The notes below the pieces were generated by a model that saw only the letters and a program-made list of their open reading frames with translations, searched no databases and was not told the origin of the DNA. Positions 43,940 through 51,631 of a stretch of 62,061 nucleotides of DNA are shown here, one piece after another (within the stretch, counting starts at the first letter, position 1; each line of letters opens with the position of its first letter). This DNA comes from Streptosporangium minutum (lineage in GTDB: Bacteria; Actinomycetota; Actinomycetes; Streptosporangiales; Streptosporangiaceae): positions 1,837-63,897 of the forward strand of contig NZ_NGFP01000016.1 of assembly GCF_002149035.1 (NCBI RefSeq), in the 5' to 3' direction. The position numbers and the translations under genes are program-made.

Positions 43940-44395
43940 GTGGTCGATGTGGTCGACCGGGAAAGCGTGCCCAAGCTGTGTCAGGTGGTGCTCGACTGCA
44001 CCGACGCCAGGTCTCTGGCGGAGTTCTACCGATCTCTGCTGGGCCTGGTCTATCGGCCTGGTGATGAGCCGCCGGCAGGGAGGCGCGAGGACGAGCGTGG
44101 CTGCGATTGGCTTGTGCTCAGGACCCCGGACGGCGCCCCCCAGATGGCCTTCCAGCAAGTCGACCAGCTGCCGGAAGCGACTTGGCCGGAGGGTCGGGTG
44201 CCGCAGCAGCTGCACTTGGACTTGACTGTGGACTCGGTCGAGGACTTGCAGGTTCAGCATGAACGCGTCCTTCGCCTCGGCGGGCGGCTGCTGCTGGACC
44301 GCAGCGATGATCCCGAGGAGCCCCTCCGCGTGTACGCCGACTTGGCCGGCCATCCGTTCTGCGTTTTCGTTACCAGGCGAAGAGTTCCGAAGTAG
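43940..44395 (+). CDS. VOC-superfamily (glyoxalase/dioxygenase-like) protein
   Basis: The 151-residue protein has the VOC pattern: CQVVLDCTDARSLAEFYRSL at the start, QMAFQQVDQLPEATWPEG and VPQQLHLDLTVDSVED in the middle, and YADLAGHPFCVFV at the end. This is the Glyoxalase_6-like subgroup common in actinomycetes, with no assigned substrate. The start is GTG at 43940 or 43949, following AGGAGAGG. It is monocistronic. Confidence 0.8.
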   Translation: MVDVVDRESVPKLCQVVLDCTDARSLAEFYRSLLGLVYRPGDEPPAGRREDERGCDWLVLRTPDGAPQMAFQQVDQLPEATWPEGRVPQQLHLDLTVDSVEDLQVQHERVLRLGGRLLLDRSDDPEEPLRVYADLAGHPFCVFVTRRRVPK

Positions 44396-44867
44396 GTCGG
44401 TGACCGTGGGCGGTCAGTGACCGGGTGATCGCCGTCGGGTCCACCGCAGGGTGGTCATCGGAGCGAGTCCGCGAGGCGGCCGGCCATGCCGACAGGCCCA
44501 GTTGGGGGCGGTGTTCTCCGCGGTTCTCCTGCTGGGGTCGTTCGTGTTGTCCGGCATGGTTCGATCTTCGCGGAGGAGGGCGGGCCCGGCGTCTCATCCG
44601 CCGCCGCGTCGTACCGGGCAGCCGGGCGGGCCGCAGGAGCGCGGCAGGGTGTGGTCGCATCCACCGATGTCGCGAGGTACGGAGCACCGACCCGCCCCTG
44701 AATCTTCAAGGAGAACTTCGTCTCCGTTGTTGACGATATTTCAATGTCCACCCTAATGTTGTCTCTGCCAGAGACGATGTTCGACCCATCCTGTGGGCGC
44801 GGGACTCCGTCTCGGGCGTGGTAGTAATGAGACCCACGAGGAGGCCGGACAGACAAGTTGGTGCGCC
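44396..44867. other. 472-bp intergenic stretch
   Basis: No gene is supported. The last ~150 bp are AT-richer and contain the palindrome at 44761-44775, so the promoter of the next gene probably lies there. Confidence 0.4.
44761..44775. promoter_or_regulatory. palindrome GTCTCTG-C-CAGAGAC
   Basis: Perfect 7-bp arms around one base, 92 bp upstream of the HTH-protein start and inside an AT-rich patch. A candidate operator, perhaps for the encoded protein itself. Confidence 0.5.
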
Positions 44868-45245
44868 ATGACCGAGCACTTCCTCGGCGTTCTCGGCATC
44901 GGCGACGCGCTGGGGGTGAGCCGGCACGCGGTGCACAAGTGGCGCTCCCGCTATCCGGGCGATTCCAATCACCCGTTTCCCGAGCCCGACGTCGAGGTCG
45001 ACGGGGCTCCCGGCTGGCGGGCTGATCGGCTGGAGGAGATCGTGCAGTGGCGCAACGGCCTACCGGGCCGCGGCGCAGGCGGAGGCCGTCCTTCCGCCGC
45101 ACGCCAGGAGTACCTCCAGGCAGCGGCGCTGCGCGGCCTGGACCGGGACGAGGCGATGCGCGCGCTCGTCACGTTCACCGAAGAGTTTCCCGAGATGACC
45201 GAGCCGGAGATCTGCGCCTGGCTCATCGAGCACTGGCGCAGGTAG
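44868..45245 (+). CDS. small helix-turn-helix DNA-binding protein, 125 aa
   Basis: The N-terminus FLGVLGIGDALGVSRHAVHK and WRSRYP reads as a helix-turn-helix of the AlpA/MerR-like type. It is followed by PDVEVDGAPGWRADRLEEIV, the wing-like segment often seen in phage- or plasmid-type regulators, and a C-terminal helical part. No effector domain is present. It lies 40 bp upstream of a serine hydrolase gene on the same strand and may regulate it. Confidence 0.65.
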   Translation: MTEHFLGVLGIGDALGVSRHAVHKWRSRYPGDSNHPFPEPDVEVDGAPGWRADRLEEIVQWRNGLPGRGAGGGRPSAARQEYLQAAALRGLDRDEAMRALVTFTEEFPEMTEPEICAWLIEHWRR

Positions 45246-45285
45246 CACTCTCCGGCAGCACACCCCGAACGGAAGGCGATGACGC

Positions 45286-46470
45286 ATGCCCGAAATCGGC
45301 GGGGACACCGCGCCAGGGTTCGAAGGAGTGCGTGAGGCCTTCGCGGCCAATCTGGCCGGCGAGCAGGAAGTGGGCGCCGCGGTCGGCGTCTACCTGCACG
45401 GCCGGAAAGTCGTCGACCTGTGGGGCGGAACCGCCGATCCCGAGACCGGCCGCCTCTGGGAGCGCGACACCCTGCAGGTCGTGTTCTCCACCACCAAGGG
45501 CGTCACCGCCGCCTGCGCGCACCTGCTGTCCCAGCGGGGCGAACTGGACCTCGACGCGCCCGTCGCCGCGTACTGGCCGGAGTTCGCGGCGAACGGAAAG
45601 GACCGCGTCCCGGTCCGCTGGCTGCTCACCCACCAGGCCGGACTGCCCACGATCGACCACCCGATCACCCCGGCGGAGGCGATCGCCTGGCATCCGATGG
45701 TGACCGCGCTGGCCGCCCAGCGTCCCTTCTGGGAGCCGGGCACCGAGCATGGCTACCACGCGCATACTTACGGCTGGCTGGTCGGAGAGGTCGTCCGCCG
45801 GGTGACCGGCCGCAGCCTCGGCACGTTCCTCGCCGAGGAGATCGCCGCACCGCTCGGCCTGGACCTGTGGATCGGACTGCCGGAAACCGAGCGGCACCGG
45901 GTCAGCCGGATCGTCGCCGCGCCGCTCGACCTGGACGCACTTGCCCGGATCGACCTGGACGCCCTTCCCGAGCCCGCGCGCGAGGTGATGGGAGCCTATG
46001 CCGATCCCACGTCGCTGACCAGGCGGTCGATGAGCGTCGTCACGCCGCCGCTGAACCACGACGACCCCGACGAGCAGGCCGCCGAGATGCCCTCGACCAA
46101 CGGCATCTGCACGGCCCGCGCACTGGCCCGCTTCTACGCCGCGCTCATCGGCGAGGTCGACGGGCACCGCGTTCTCACACCCGACACCTTGGCCGCGGCG
46201 ACCGCGGAACAGGTCAGCGGTACCGACCGCGTGCTGCGGGTACCCGTCCGGCTCGGCACCGGCTTCGGCCTGCCGACACCCGACGCCTTCTGGTACAGCC
46301 CGACCGCCTTCGGATTTCCCGGCTACGGCGGATCGCTCGGCTTCGCCGACCCGGCGAACGGCCTGGCGTTCGGTTATGTCATGAACCACATTCAAGAAGG
46401 CGTGCCGGACCGCAGAGCCGCCACGCTCCTTGACGCGGTCCACAGCGCGATCAAGGCCCAGGCCCGATAA
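45286..46470 (+). CDS. serine hydrolase, beta-lactamase/esterase EstB family
   Basis: The 394-residue class-C-like protein has the S-x-x-K motif in VFSTTKGVTAACAHLL, the tyrosine motif in GYHAHTYGWLVGEVV, and the C-terminal GYGGSLGFADPANGLAFGYV block typical of the family. There is no signal peptide, so a cytoplasmic esterase or amidase is more likely than a beta-lactamase. GGAAGG precedes the start. A weak hairpin follows the stop. Confidence 0.88.
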   Translation: MPEIGGDTAPGFEGVREAFAANLAGEQEVGAAVGVYLHGRKVVDLWGGTADPETGRLWERDTLQVVFSTTKGVTAACAHLLSQRGELDLDAPVAAYWPEFAANGKDRVPVRWLLTHQAGLPTIDHPITPAEAIAWHPMVTALAAQRPFWEPGTEHGYHAHTYGWLVGEVVRRVTGRSLGTFLAEEIAAPLGLDLWIGLPETERHRVSRIVAAPLDLDALARIDLDALPEPAREVMGAYADPTSLTRRSMSVVTPPLNHDDPDEQAAEMPSTNGICTARALARFYAALIGEVDGHRVLTPDTLAAATAEQVSGTDRVLRVPVRLGTGFGLPTPDAFWYSPTAFGFPGYGGSLGFADPANGLAFGYVMNHIQEGVPDRRAATLLDAVHSAIKAQAR

Positions 46471-46495
46471 GACCCCGTCCCCAATGGCTTCGGCA

Positions 46496-46510
46496 TGTCG
46501 GCAACCGACA
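46496..46510 (+). terminator. short hairpin after the serine hydrolase gene
   Basis: TGTCGG-CAA-CCGACA forms a 6-bp stem with a 3-base loop, 26 bp past the stop codon. It is short for a terminator, so confidence is low. Confidence 0.35.
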
Positions 46511-46701
46511 GGCGCGGAGGCCGGACCACGCTCCCGGCGTGGTTGAAGATCTTGCCCCGGATTCGCCGTGGGAGCGGGTCGTACCACTGCCGCCGGCCCG
46601 TCGCCCGCGACGTCACCGCTATCTGAGTCGGCACCGGAGGTCGCTGGAGTGGGCGGAGAACGAGCGGCTCTCCGCGCTCGGGACGGAGAACCGCAGGTGG
46701 A

Positions 46702-46734
46702 GGCGGGGCGGCCACGCATCGTGGCCGCCCCGCC
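46702..46734 (-). terminator. strong hairpin ending the encapsulin-like operon
   Basis: A perfect 15-bp GC-rich stem (46702-46716 pairs with 46720-46734) with loop CAT lies 10 bp downstream of the racemase stop on the minus strand. No T-tract is present, as usual for actinomycetes. It marks the 3-prime end of the eight-gene operon. Confidence 0.82.
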
Positions 46735-46743
46735 GACGGAGCG

Positions 46744-47481
46744 CTAGGCCGCGTCACGGCCGCCGAAGGGGCGGCGCGTCAGCGTCCGGTACACCATCTC
46801 CGTGAGCGTCACGATGTCGAAGACCGGCACGCCGATCCGTGCCTGAATCGCGTGCGCGAAAGGCACTAGATCGGTGCATTCAATGACAAGCGCCCCCATG
46901 TCTGGGTTGTCGCGTGCCAGCTGCTCGGCCTGGCTCAGCACCTCACTCTCCAGGCGACCGGCGTCCAGCTCGGCGCGCCGCCCCTCCAGCATGACCTCGC
47001 GGAACTCCGGCTGCTCCTCCATGCCGGCGACGCAGACGGGGACGTGCTCGCCGCCGATCGCCTCCAGATGACGCCGGGTGAGGGAGCGTTTCTTGGCGAC
47101 CAGCAGCCCGACCTTCTGGTCCGAGCGGAGCATGCGGTGGACCGCCGGCAGCTGGATCAGGCTCGACGAGTAGAGAGGGACGCCGACCGCGTCGGCCAGC
47201 TGCTTCTGGAAGATGACGAGGAAGCCGCAGGCTCCGGTGATCGCCGCCACCCCTTGCGCTTCGAGCTCCCGGGCGGCGCGGACGAACGGTTCGAGCAGGC
47301 GCGGGTCGGCCTGGCTCACCACGCGCTCCGCCGTCGCGCCCTCCACCACCTTGTAGGCGACCGGGAAATCGAAGGTGGTCCGGTTCCGGATGTGTCCCGG
47401 GATCTTGGTGAACGAGGTGTCGAGGCACAGGACGCCGATCACGACGTCGCGCTCCACCTCCGCTCCGCTTACCATGGTCAT
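46744..47481 (-). CDS. Asp/Glu/hydantoin racemase-family protein
   Basis: The 245-residue protein has both catalytic cysteines of the family: ITGACGFLVIFQKQLA and VIECTDLVPFAHAI, with PLYSSSLIQLPAVHRML and VGLLVAKKRSLTRRHLEA between. Members racemise amino acids or hydantoins, or isomerise maleate, by a two-base Cys mechanism. It is the last gene of the encapsulin-like operon, 140 bp after the flavoenzyme gene, with an 18-bp tandem repeat in the gap. Together with a DadA-like oxidoreductase it suggests D/L handling of an amino acid in the pathway. Confidence 0.85.
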   Translation of the reverse strand: MTMVSGAEVERDVVIGVLCLDTSFTKIPGHIRNRTTFDFPVAYKVVEGATAERVVSQADPRLLEPFVRAARELEAQGVAAITGACGFLVIFQKQLADAVGVPLYSSSLIQLPAVHRMLRSDQKVGLLVAKKRSLTRRHLEAIGGEHVPVCVAGMEEQPEFREVMLEGRRAELDAGRLESEVLSQAEQLARDNPDMGALVIECTDLVPFAHAIQARIGVPVFDIVTLTEMVYRTLTRRPFGGRDAA

Positions 47482-47521
47482 TCTCTCCCGCCGGAAGTCC
47501 CTGTCGTCTCATGGCCGCGAC

Positions 47522-47593
47522 CGCGGCCCTTTTCACGACCGCGGCCCGTCTCACGGCCTCGGCCCGTCTCATAGCCTCGGCCCGTCTCGTGAC
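47522..47593. repeat. four tandem 18-bp repeats in the operon
   Basis: Four imperfect 18-bp units (47522-47539, 47540-47557, 47558-47575, 47576-47593), each centred on CTCGGCCCGTCTC-like sequence, lie between the flavoenzyme stop and the racemase start. They are not in frame with either gene. Possible roles are RNA structure, regulator binding or a relic of slippage. Confidence 0.6.
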
Positions 47594-47621
47594 CGCGAGG
47601 CGCGCCTGCCGGCGCCGTGCC

Positions 47622-48944
47622 TCATCGCCGGAGCCGGAGCCGGCGTGTCGCCCGCCCGCCGTAGCGGCCGACGCGGAACGGTGCGGGATCCATGTCGGGT
47701 CGCTCACCGGCGATGATCTGGGCGAGCAACCTGCCGCCGGCCGGAGCGAGACCCATGCCGATGTGGCCGTGGCCGCACGCGACGGAAAGGTTGCGGTAGG
47801 ACTCGGCGCGGCCCACGAAAGGGAGACTGTCCGGCGTGCACGGGCGGAAGCCGCTCCAGGTTTCGAGGGTCTCGGTGATCTCCAGTTCCGGGAGGTAGGA
47901 CCGGACGGTCCGCAGGATGCCGTCCACGCGCCGGCGGGAGATCGTGCCGTCCATGCCCGCCAACTCCAGGGTCCCGCCGAAGCGGAGACGCTCGCCGAGC
48001 GGCATGAGCGCGACCTTTCCCTCGCTCAGCAGGGCCGGCCGCCGCGGCGCGTTGCGCGGCGCCTTGACCGTGACGGAGTAGCCCTTGGCCGGCTGGAGCG
48101 TGAGCCCGACATCCAGCTTGCGGGCGCATTCCGCCGACCACGTGCCGGCGGCGATGACCGTCTCATGGGGCCTGAGATCCCCGCGTGTCGTCCGCACCCG
48201 CTCGACCGTGCGGCCCGCGACCTCGAAGCCGACGACCTCGGTCCGCTCGCGGATCTCGACCCCCATGCCCCGCAGCATCCGGGCGAACTCGACGACGAAG
48301 CCGGGAACCTGGAGGTAGGCGCCCTCCTCGTTGTACAGGGCACCGCAGACGTCGAACTCGGCGTCCGGTTCGAGCGCGCGCAGCTCCCCCGGGCCGAGGA
48401 CGCGCAGCGGCACGCCGTTCTCGACCGCCTGGGGCACGGACCGGCAGCCCTTCTCGAACCCCTCCGGCGTCCGGAACGCGAGCACCATGCCCTGCGCCGT
48501 GAAGGCGGAGGCGAGGTCGCCCGCCGCGCAGAGCTCGCGCAGGATCTCCAGGCTCCGCTTCTTCATGTCGACCAGCACGCGGAAGGCGGCGTTCGCGTCC
48601 TCGTCGTTGCAGGCGCGGCGGAAGTGCCAGAGCCAGCGCAGCAGCTCGCCGTCCCAGCGCGGCCTGATGGAGAAAGGGCTCTCCGGGTTCAGCAGCCAGC
48701 GCAACCCCTGGGCCGGCACACCGGGCTCGGCGAGGGGAGCCGCGCCCTGCGTGCCGACGAAGCCGGTGTTCCCGTAGGAGCAGGACTGGGGACCGCCGAC
48801 CGGCCCGCGCTCCACCACGGTGACGCTGCTGCCGCCGAGGCGCAGGTGGTAGGCGCAGAACAGGCCGACGATGCCGCCGCCGATGACGAGGACGTCAGGA
48901 TCGTGCAGCAGGGGTTCCGCAGGTGGAGGGGGCATCGCCGACAT
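47622..48944 (-). CDS. FAD-dependent oxidoreductase, D-amino-acid dehydrogenase (DadA)-like
   Basis: The 440-residue DAO-family flavoprotein has VLVIGGGIVGLFCAYHL (FAD-binding G-x-G-x-x-G), ERGPVGGPQSCSYGNTGFVG, a central substrate domain, and the C-terminal ACGHGHIGMGLAPAGG. Such enzymes oxidise amino acids or secondary amines at the C-N bond. It lacks a signal peptide, and its N-terminal 15 residues are Pro-rich (PPPPAEPL). The ATG is 9 bp after the capsid-like gene, preceded by GGAGAG, so the two are tightly coupled. A role on a pathway intermediate, possibly inside the shell, is inferred. Confidence 0.88.
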   Translation of the reverse strand: MSAMPPPPAEPLLHDPDVLVIGGGIVGLFCAYHLRLGGSSVTVVERGPVGGPQSCSYGNTGFVGTQGAAPLAEPGVPAQGLRWLLNPESPFSIRPRWDGELLRWLWHFRRACNDEDANAAFRVLVDMKKRSLEILRELCAAGDLASAFTAQGMVLAFRTPEGFEKGCRSVPQAVENGVPLRVLGPGELRALEPDAEFDVCGALYNEEGAYLQVPGFVVEFARMLRGMGVEIRERTEVVGFEVAGRTVERVRTTRGDLRPHETVIAAGTWSAECARKLDVGLTLQPAKGYSVTVKAPRNAPRRPALLSEGKVALMPLGERLRFGGTLELAGMDGTISRRRVDGILRTVRSYLPELEITETLETWSGFRPCTPDSLPFVGRAESYRNLSVACGHGHIGMGLAPAGGRLLAQIIAGERPDMDPAPFRVGRYGGRATRRLRLRR

Positions 48945-48953
48945 ATCTCTCCG

Positions 48954-49829
48954 TTACAGGCTCACGATGAAGAAGTTGGTCGGAAGGTTGATGACGAGCC
49001 GTTCGTAGATCTCGGCCATGAGTGCGATGCCGGGCTCGGCGAAGGTCCCCGGGGGCGGCTCGGCGAAGCGGATCACCGAGCGTCCGGCGTCGAACAGCAG
49101 GGCGCCGTGCCCGAAGTCACCGACGATGGCGGTCCCCGGGTCGACCAGGCGCGTCCGCACGATGAACACGCCGTTCTGCTCCAGGTCGTCCATCAGGCGG
49201 CCGTTCCCCATGAACGTGTAGTAGTCGACGGGGTTGATGATGAGGCCGTCGGCCGTGCCCCCCATCTGCTCCGCCTCGTTGCACGCCGCGAGGATCGTCG
49301 AGCCGAACGGTCCCTTCGACGTCATGCGTGCGATCCCCGGCATGTTCAGCAGCCCGCCGCTGCCGCGGATGATCGTGTCGTTCTCGGCCGTGCCGAGGCG
49401 GACGATCAGCCGGTAGTTGATGAAGGACTCGAAGGTCTCGGCGTCCTCCCACAGGTCCGGCGGGACCTGGACCCACGCGGTGGTGGCGTGGAGCTCCGGA
49501 ACCGGCGACTTGTGGAACCGGCTCGCCGCCTCGCGCCTCAGCCCGGCGTCGTTGACCTCCGGATCGCCCGGCCGCGGCGGGCTCTCGTGCCAGTAGTACC
49601 GCCGCGGGTCCCTGGAGAGATCGACGACCTTGAGCATGTTGCGTGCCGGATAGCGCGGCTTCCGCCGCGAGCTCGTCAACGAGTCGGTGATCGTCACGTC
49701 GTACTCGACGGAGGCCTCGAGTCCCTTGGCGGCACAGGCCTCCACGAACATCCGGCCCGGCGACATCTCCGTCTTCCGCTGGGCGACGACTTCGGCCATC
49801 GTCTGCTTCATACCATCTGTCCGCTGCAT
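48954..49829 (-). CDS. encapsulin-like HK97-fold capsid protein (natural-product/Family 3 type)
   Basis: This 291-residue protein has the layout of an HK97-fold shell subunit. Residues about 70-110 form an E-loop-like arm (DLSRDPRRYYWHESPPRP, AASRFHKSPVPEL). A long spine helix follows at 125-152 (DLWEDAETFESFINYRLIVR). GGLLNMPGIARM (158-169) is the typical capsid G-L-L-N-x-x-G-I motif. An A-domain follows (DGLIINPVDYYTF, VFIVRTRLVDPGTAIVGDFG), then terminal strands (LMAEIYERLVINLPTNFFIV). There is no scaffold or protease domain. No portal, terminase, protease or tail gene lies in the window, and the gene sits among seven biosynthetic genes. Encapsulin Family 3 shells occur in such biosynthetic operons. 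The ATG at 49829 has GAGGAAG 5-6 bases upstream; a GTG at 49871 would overlap the methyltransferase gene and lacks such a site. Confidence 0.85.
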   Translation of the reverse strand: MQRTDGMKQTMAEVVAQRKTEMSPGRMFVEACAAKGLEASVEYDVTITDSLTSSRRKPRYPARNMLKVVDLSRDPRRYYWHESPPRPGDPEVNDAGLRREAASRFHKSPVPELHATTAWVQVPPDLWEDAETFESFINYRLIVRLGTAENDTIIRGSGGLLNMPGIARMTSKGPFGSTILAACNEAEQMGGTADGLIINPVDYYTFMGNGRLMDDLEQNGVFIVRTRLVDPGTAIVGDFGHGALLFDAGRSVIRFAEPPPGTFAEPGIALMAEIYERLVINLPTNFFIVSL

Positions 49830-49857
49830 GGCTGCTTCCTCGCTAGTGAGTTCGACG

Positions 49858-50712
49858 CTAGGGCGCGGCACTGCCCCGCTTGCGGGTGACGAAGAGTCCC
49901 CAGCCGAACTCCCCGTCGTCGATGGCGAGCTGGATCTCCTCGCAGGACACGGAGAAGGCCAGCATCCACTCCCGGGCCGCGGCGTCCGGCGTCGCCTCGG
50001 CGCGCTCCCGCGCCGTCTTCCCCAGCACGCGGTAGGTCTGCCTGATGTGGCTTTCGAGGTTGCGGGCGAGGATGATCTCGAACCCGGCCTCCTCCAGGGC
50101 CGACTGGTATCCGACGAGCGAGTAGCCGCCGTTCCACTTCACCCGGTCGTAGACGTGCTTGCGGGCGCGCTCGCCGATCTCCTTCTTGGGCTGGAGGAAG
50201 TCGGAGAAGGCGAAGACGCCTCCGGGCCTGAGAACGCGGTGGATCTCCGTGTGGCTGCGCGGCTTGTCGGGCACGAGGCAGAGCGCGTCCTGGCTGACGA
50301 CGTGACTGAAGCTGCCGGGTTCGTAGGGCATCTGCGTCGCCGAGCCGTGGCGGAACTCGATGTCGAGCCGCTTCTCCCCGGCGAGCTTCTCCTGCGCGAA
50401 CTTGATGCGCTCCCTGCTCAGGTCGAGCCCTTCGCCGCGGCAGCCGAAGCGCTCGGCAAGATGGATCATGAAGTTGCCGCAGCCGCAGCCCACGTCGAGC
50501 ACGCGGGAGGAGCCGTCGATCTTCGCTTCCGCCGCCAGGACCTCGGAGGTGCGCTCGGCGGCCGCGAGGTAGTCGTCGTCCGCGTCGTCCGCGAAGTAGC
50601 CCGTGTGCAGGACGCCGTCGCCATCCCAGAAGCTCAGATAGGTCTGCAGGGTCTGGTCGAAGAAGTCTCCGACGTCCCTCTCGGTGTAGGTGTGGCTGGT
50701 CGTCGACATCAC
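49858..50712 (-). CDS. SAM-dependent methyltransferase (class I, operon member)
   Basis: The 284-residue enzyme has the SAM motif I VLDVGCGCGNFMIHLA, motif II-like SRERIKFAQEKLA, and FSHVVSQDALCLVPDKPRSH with HRVLRPGGVFAFSDF (motifs III and IV). The N-terminal FFDQTLQTYLSFWDGDGVLH resembles small-molecule C-, N- or O-methyltransferases of the Methyltransf_11/25 type, including glycine/sarcosine and sterol-type enzymes. It lies between the SDR and the capsid-like gene on the same strand, with its stop 28 bp before the shell start. The acceptor is unknown. The start is GTG at 50712 or ATG one codon later. Confidence 0.87.
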   Translation of the reverse strand: MMSTTSHTYTERDVGDFFDQTLQTYLSFWDGDGVLHTGYFADDADDDYLAAAERTSEVLAAEAKIDGSSRVLDVGCGCGNFMIHLAERFGCRGEGLDLSRERIKFAQEKLAGEKRLDIEFRHGSATQMPYEPGSFSHVVSQDALCLVPDKPRSHTEIHRVLRPGGVFAFSDFLQPKKEIGERARKHVYDRVKWNGGYSLVGYQSALEEAGFEIILARNLESHIRQTYRVLGKTARERAEATPDAAAREWMLAFSVSCEEIQLAIDDGEFGWGLFVTRKRGSAAP

Positions 50713-50764
50713 AGGTTCCTTCCTTGTCTCCGGGAGGATCCTCCGGTGAGGATCGCCGCGGTCG

Positions 50765-51592
50765 TCATGTGTAGGTGTCCTTGCGCGCGGCCGTGAGGTG
50801 GGGCAGTTCAGGTCCCGTCACGCTGGCGCCGCCGTCGATCAGGTGGATCCCGCCGGTGACGAAGGAGGCCCGCTCACCGGCGAGGAAGGTCGCGACGGCG
50901 GCGAACTCGTCCGGCCGGGCGAGACGGCCCAGGGCGTTGTGATGGCCCATGGCGCGCAGCCGGGCTTCGACGTCGCCGCCCTCGGCCAGCTTCGCGGCCG
51001 CCCGCTCCACCGGCGGGGTACGGGTTGTGCCGGGCGCCAGCACGTTGACGGTGATGCCGTCGCTGCCGAGTTCCGAGGCTAGGGACTGGGCGAACCGCAC
51101 GATGGCGGCGCGCGCCACACCGGAGAGCGCCAGCCGGGCGACGGGAACGCTCGCCGTCTCCGAGGCCACGAAGAGCAGCCGGCCCCATCCCGCGGCCCTG
51201 AGGTGCGGCAGCGCCGCGAGGGCCAGGCTCACCGCCGGGAGGAGCACCCCGTCGACGGCCGCCTGGTACTCCGCCGGCTCGAACTGCGAGGCTGTGCCGA
51301 TCTGCGGGCTGCCGCCGCTGACGAGGACGATGTGGAGCGCGCCGAAGTCGGCGGCGACCTCGTCGACCCAGCGGCGCGCCGCGGCCCGGTCGGTGACGTC
51401 GACGCTCGTGGCGTGGACGCGGCCGCGCGCCACCTCCTTGATACCGCGTTCGGCCTCGGCGAGCCGGTCGCGGTCGCGCGCGCCGATCGCGACGTGCGCG
51501 CCCTCCCTGGCCAGTTCCTTGGCGGTGGCCAGGCCGAGGCCGCTCGAACCGCCGGCGACGAGCGCGACCTTGTTCCCAAGCCCCAGATCCAA
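50765..51592 (-). CDS. short-chain dehydrogenase/reductase, catalytic motif atypical
   Basis: The 275-residue SDR has a nucleotide loop AGGSSGLGLATAKELA, the D-x-T-D site VDVTDRAAARRW, SGG in place of N-A-G, and C-terminal NVLAPGTTRTPP and TGGIHLIDGG. The usual Y-x3-K pair is not present where expected: the segment reads ASETASVPVARLALSGVARA. This subgroup of SDRs is known to lack the tyrosine, so it may be inactive as a dehydrogenase or use another residue. The start is TTG with AAGGAGGAGG close upstream. Operon position suggests it acts on the same small molecule as its neighbours. Confidence 0.82.
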   Translation of the reverse strand: MDLGLGNKVALVAGGSSGLGLATAKELAREGAHVAIGARDRDRLAEAERGIKEVARGRVHATSVDVTDRAAARRWVDEVAADFGALHIVLVSGGSPQIGTASQFEPAEYQAAVDGVLLPAVSLALAALPHLRAAGWGRLLFVASETASVPVARLALSGVARAAIVRFAQSLASELGSDGITVNVLAPGTTRTPPVERAAAKLAEGGDVEARLRAMGHHNALGRLARPDEFAAVATFLAGERASFVTGGIHLIDGGASVTGPELPHLTAARKDTYT

Positions 51593-51631
51593 TCGTCCTC
51601 CTCCTTGTCTCCCGAGCTTGCCGCCCGAGCC

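Noticed and set aside
46538-46640. Possible IS5-like N-terminal fragment after the serine hydrolase gene
   Set aside because: A short plus-strand stretch loosely resembles a transposase start, but the similarity is too weak to call.
48954-49829. Prophage major capsid gene
   Set aside because: No portal, terminase, protease, head-completion, tail or lysis gene is present, and all flanking genes are biosynthetic and in the same operon.
47511-49889. A 792-codon open frame on the plus strand
   Set aside because: It is antisense to the flavoenzyme and capsid-like genes, has no motif, and reflects high third-position GC on the other strand.
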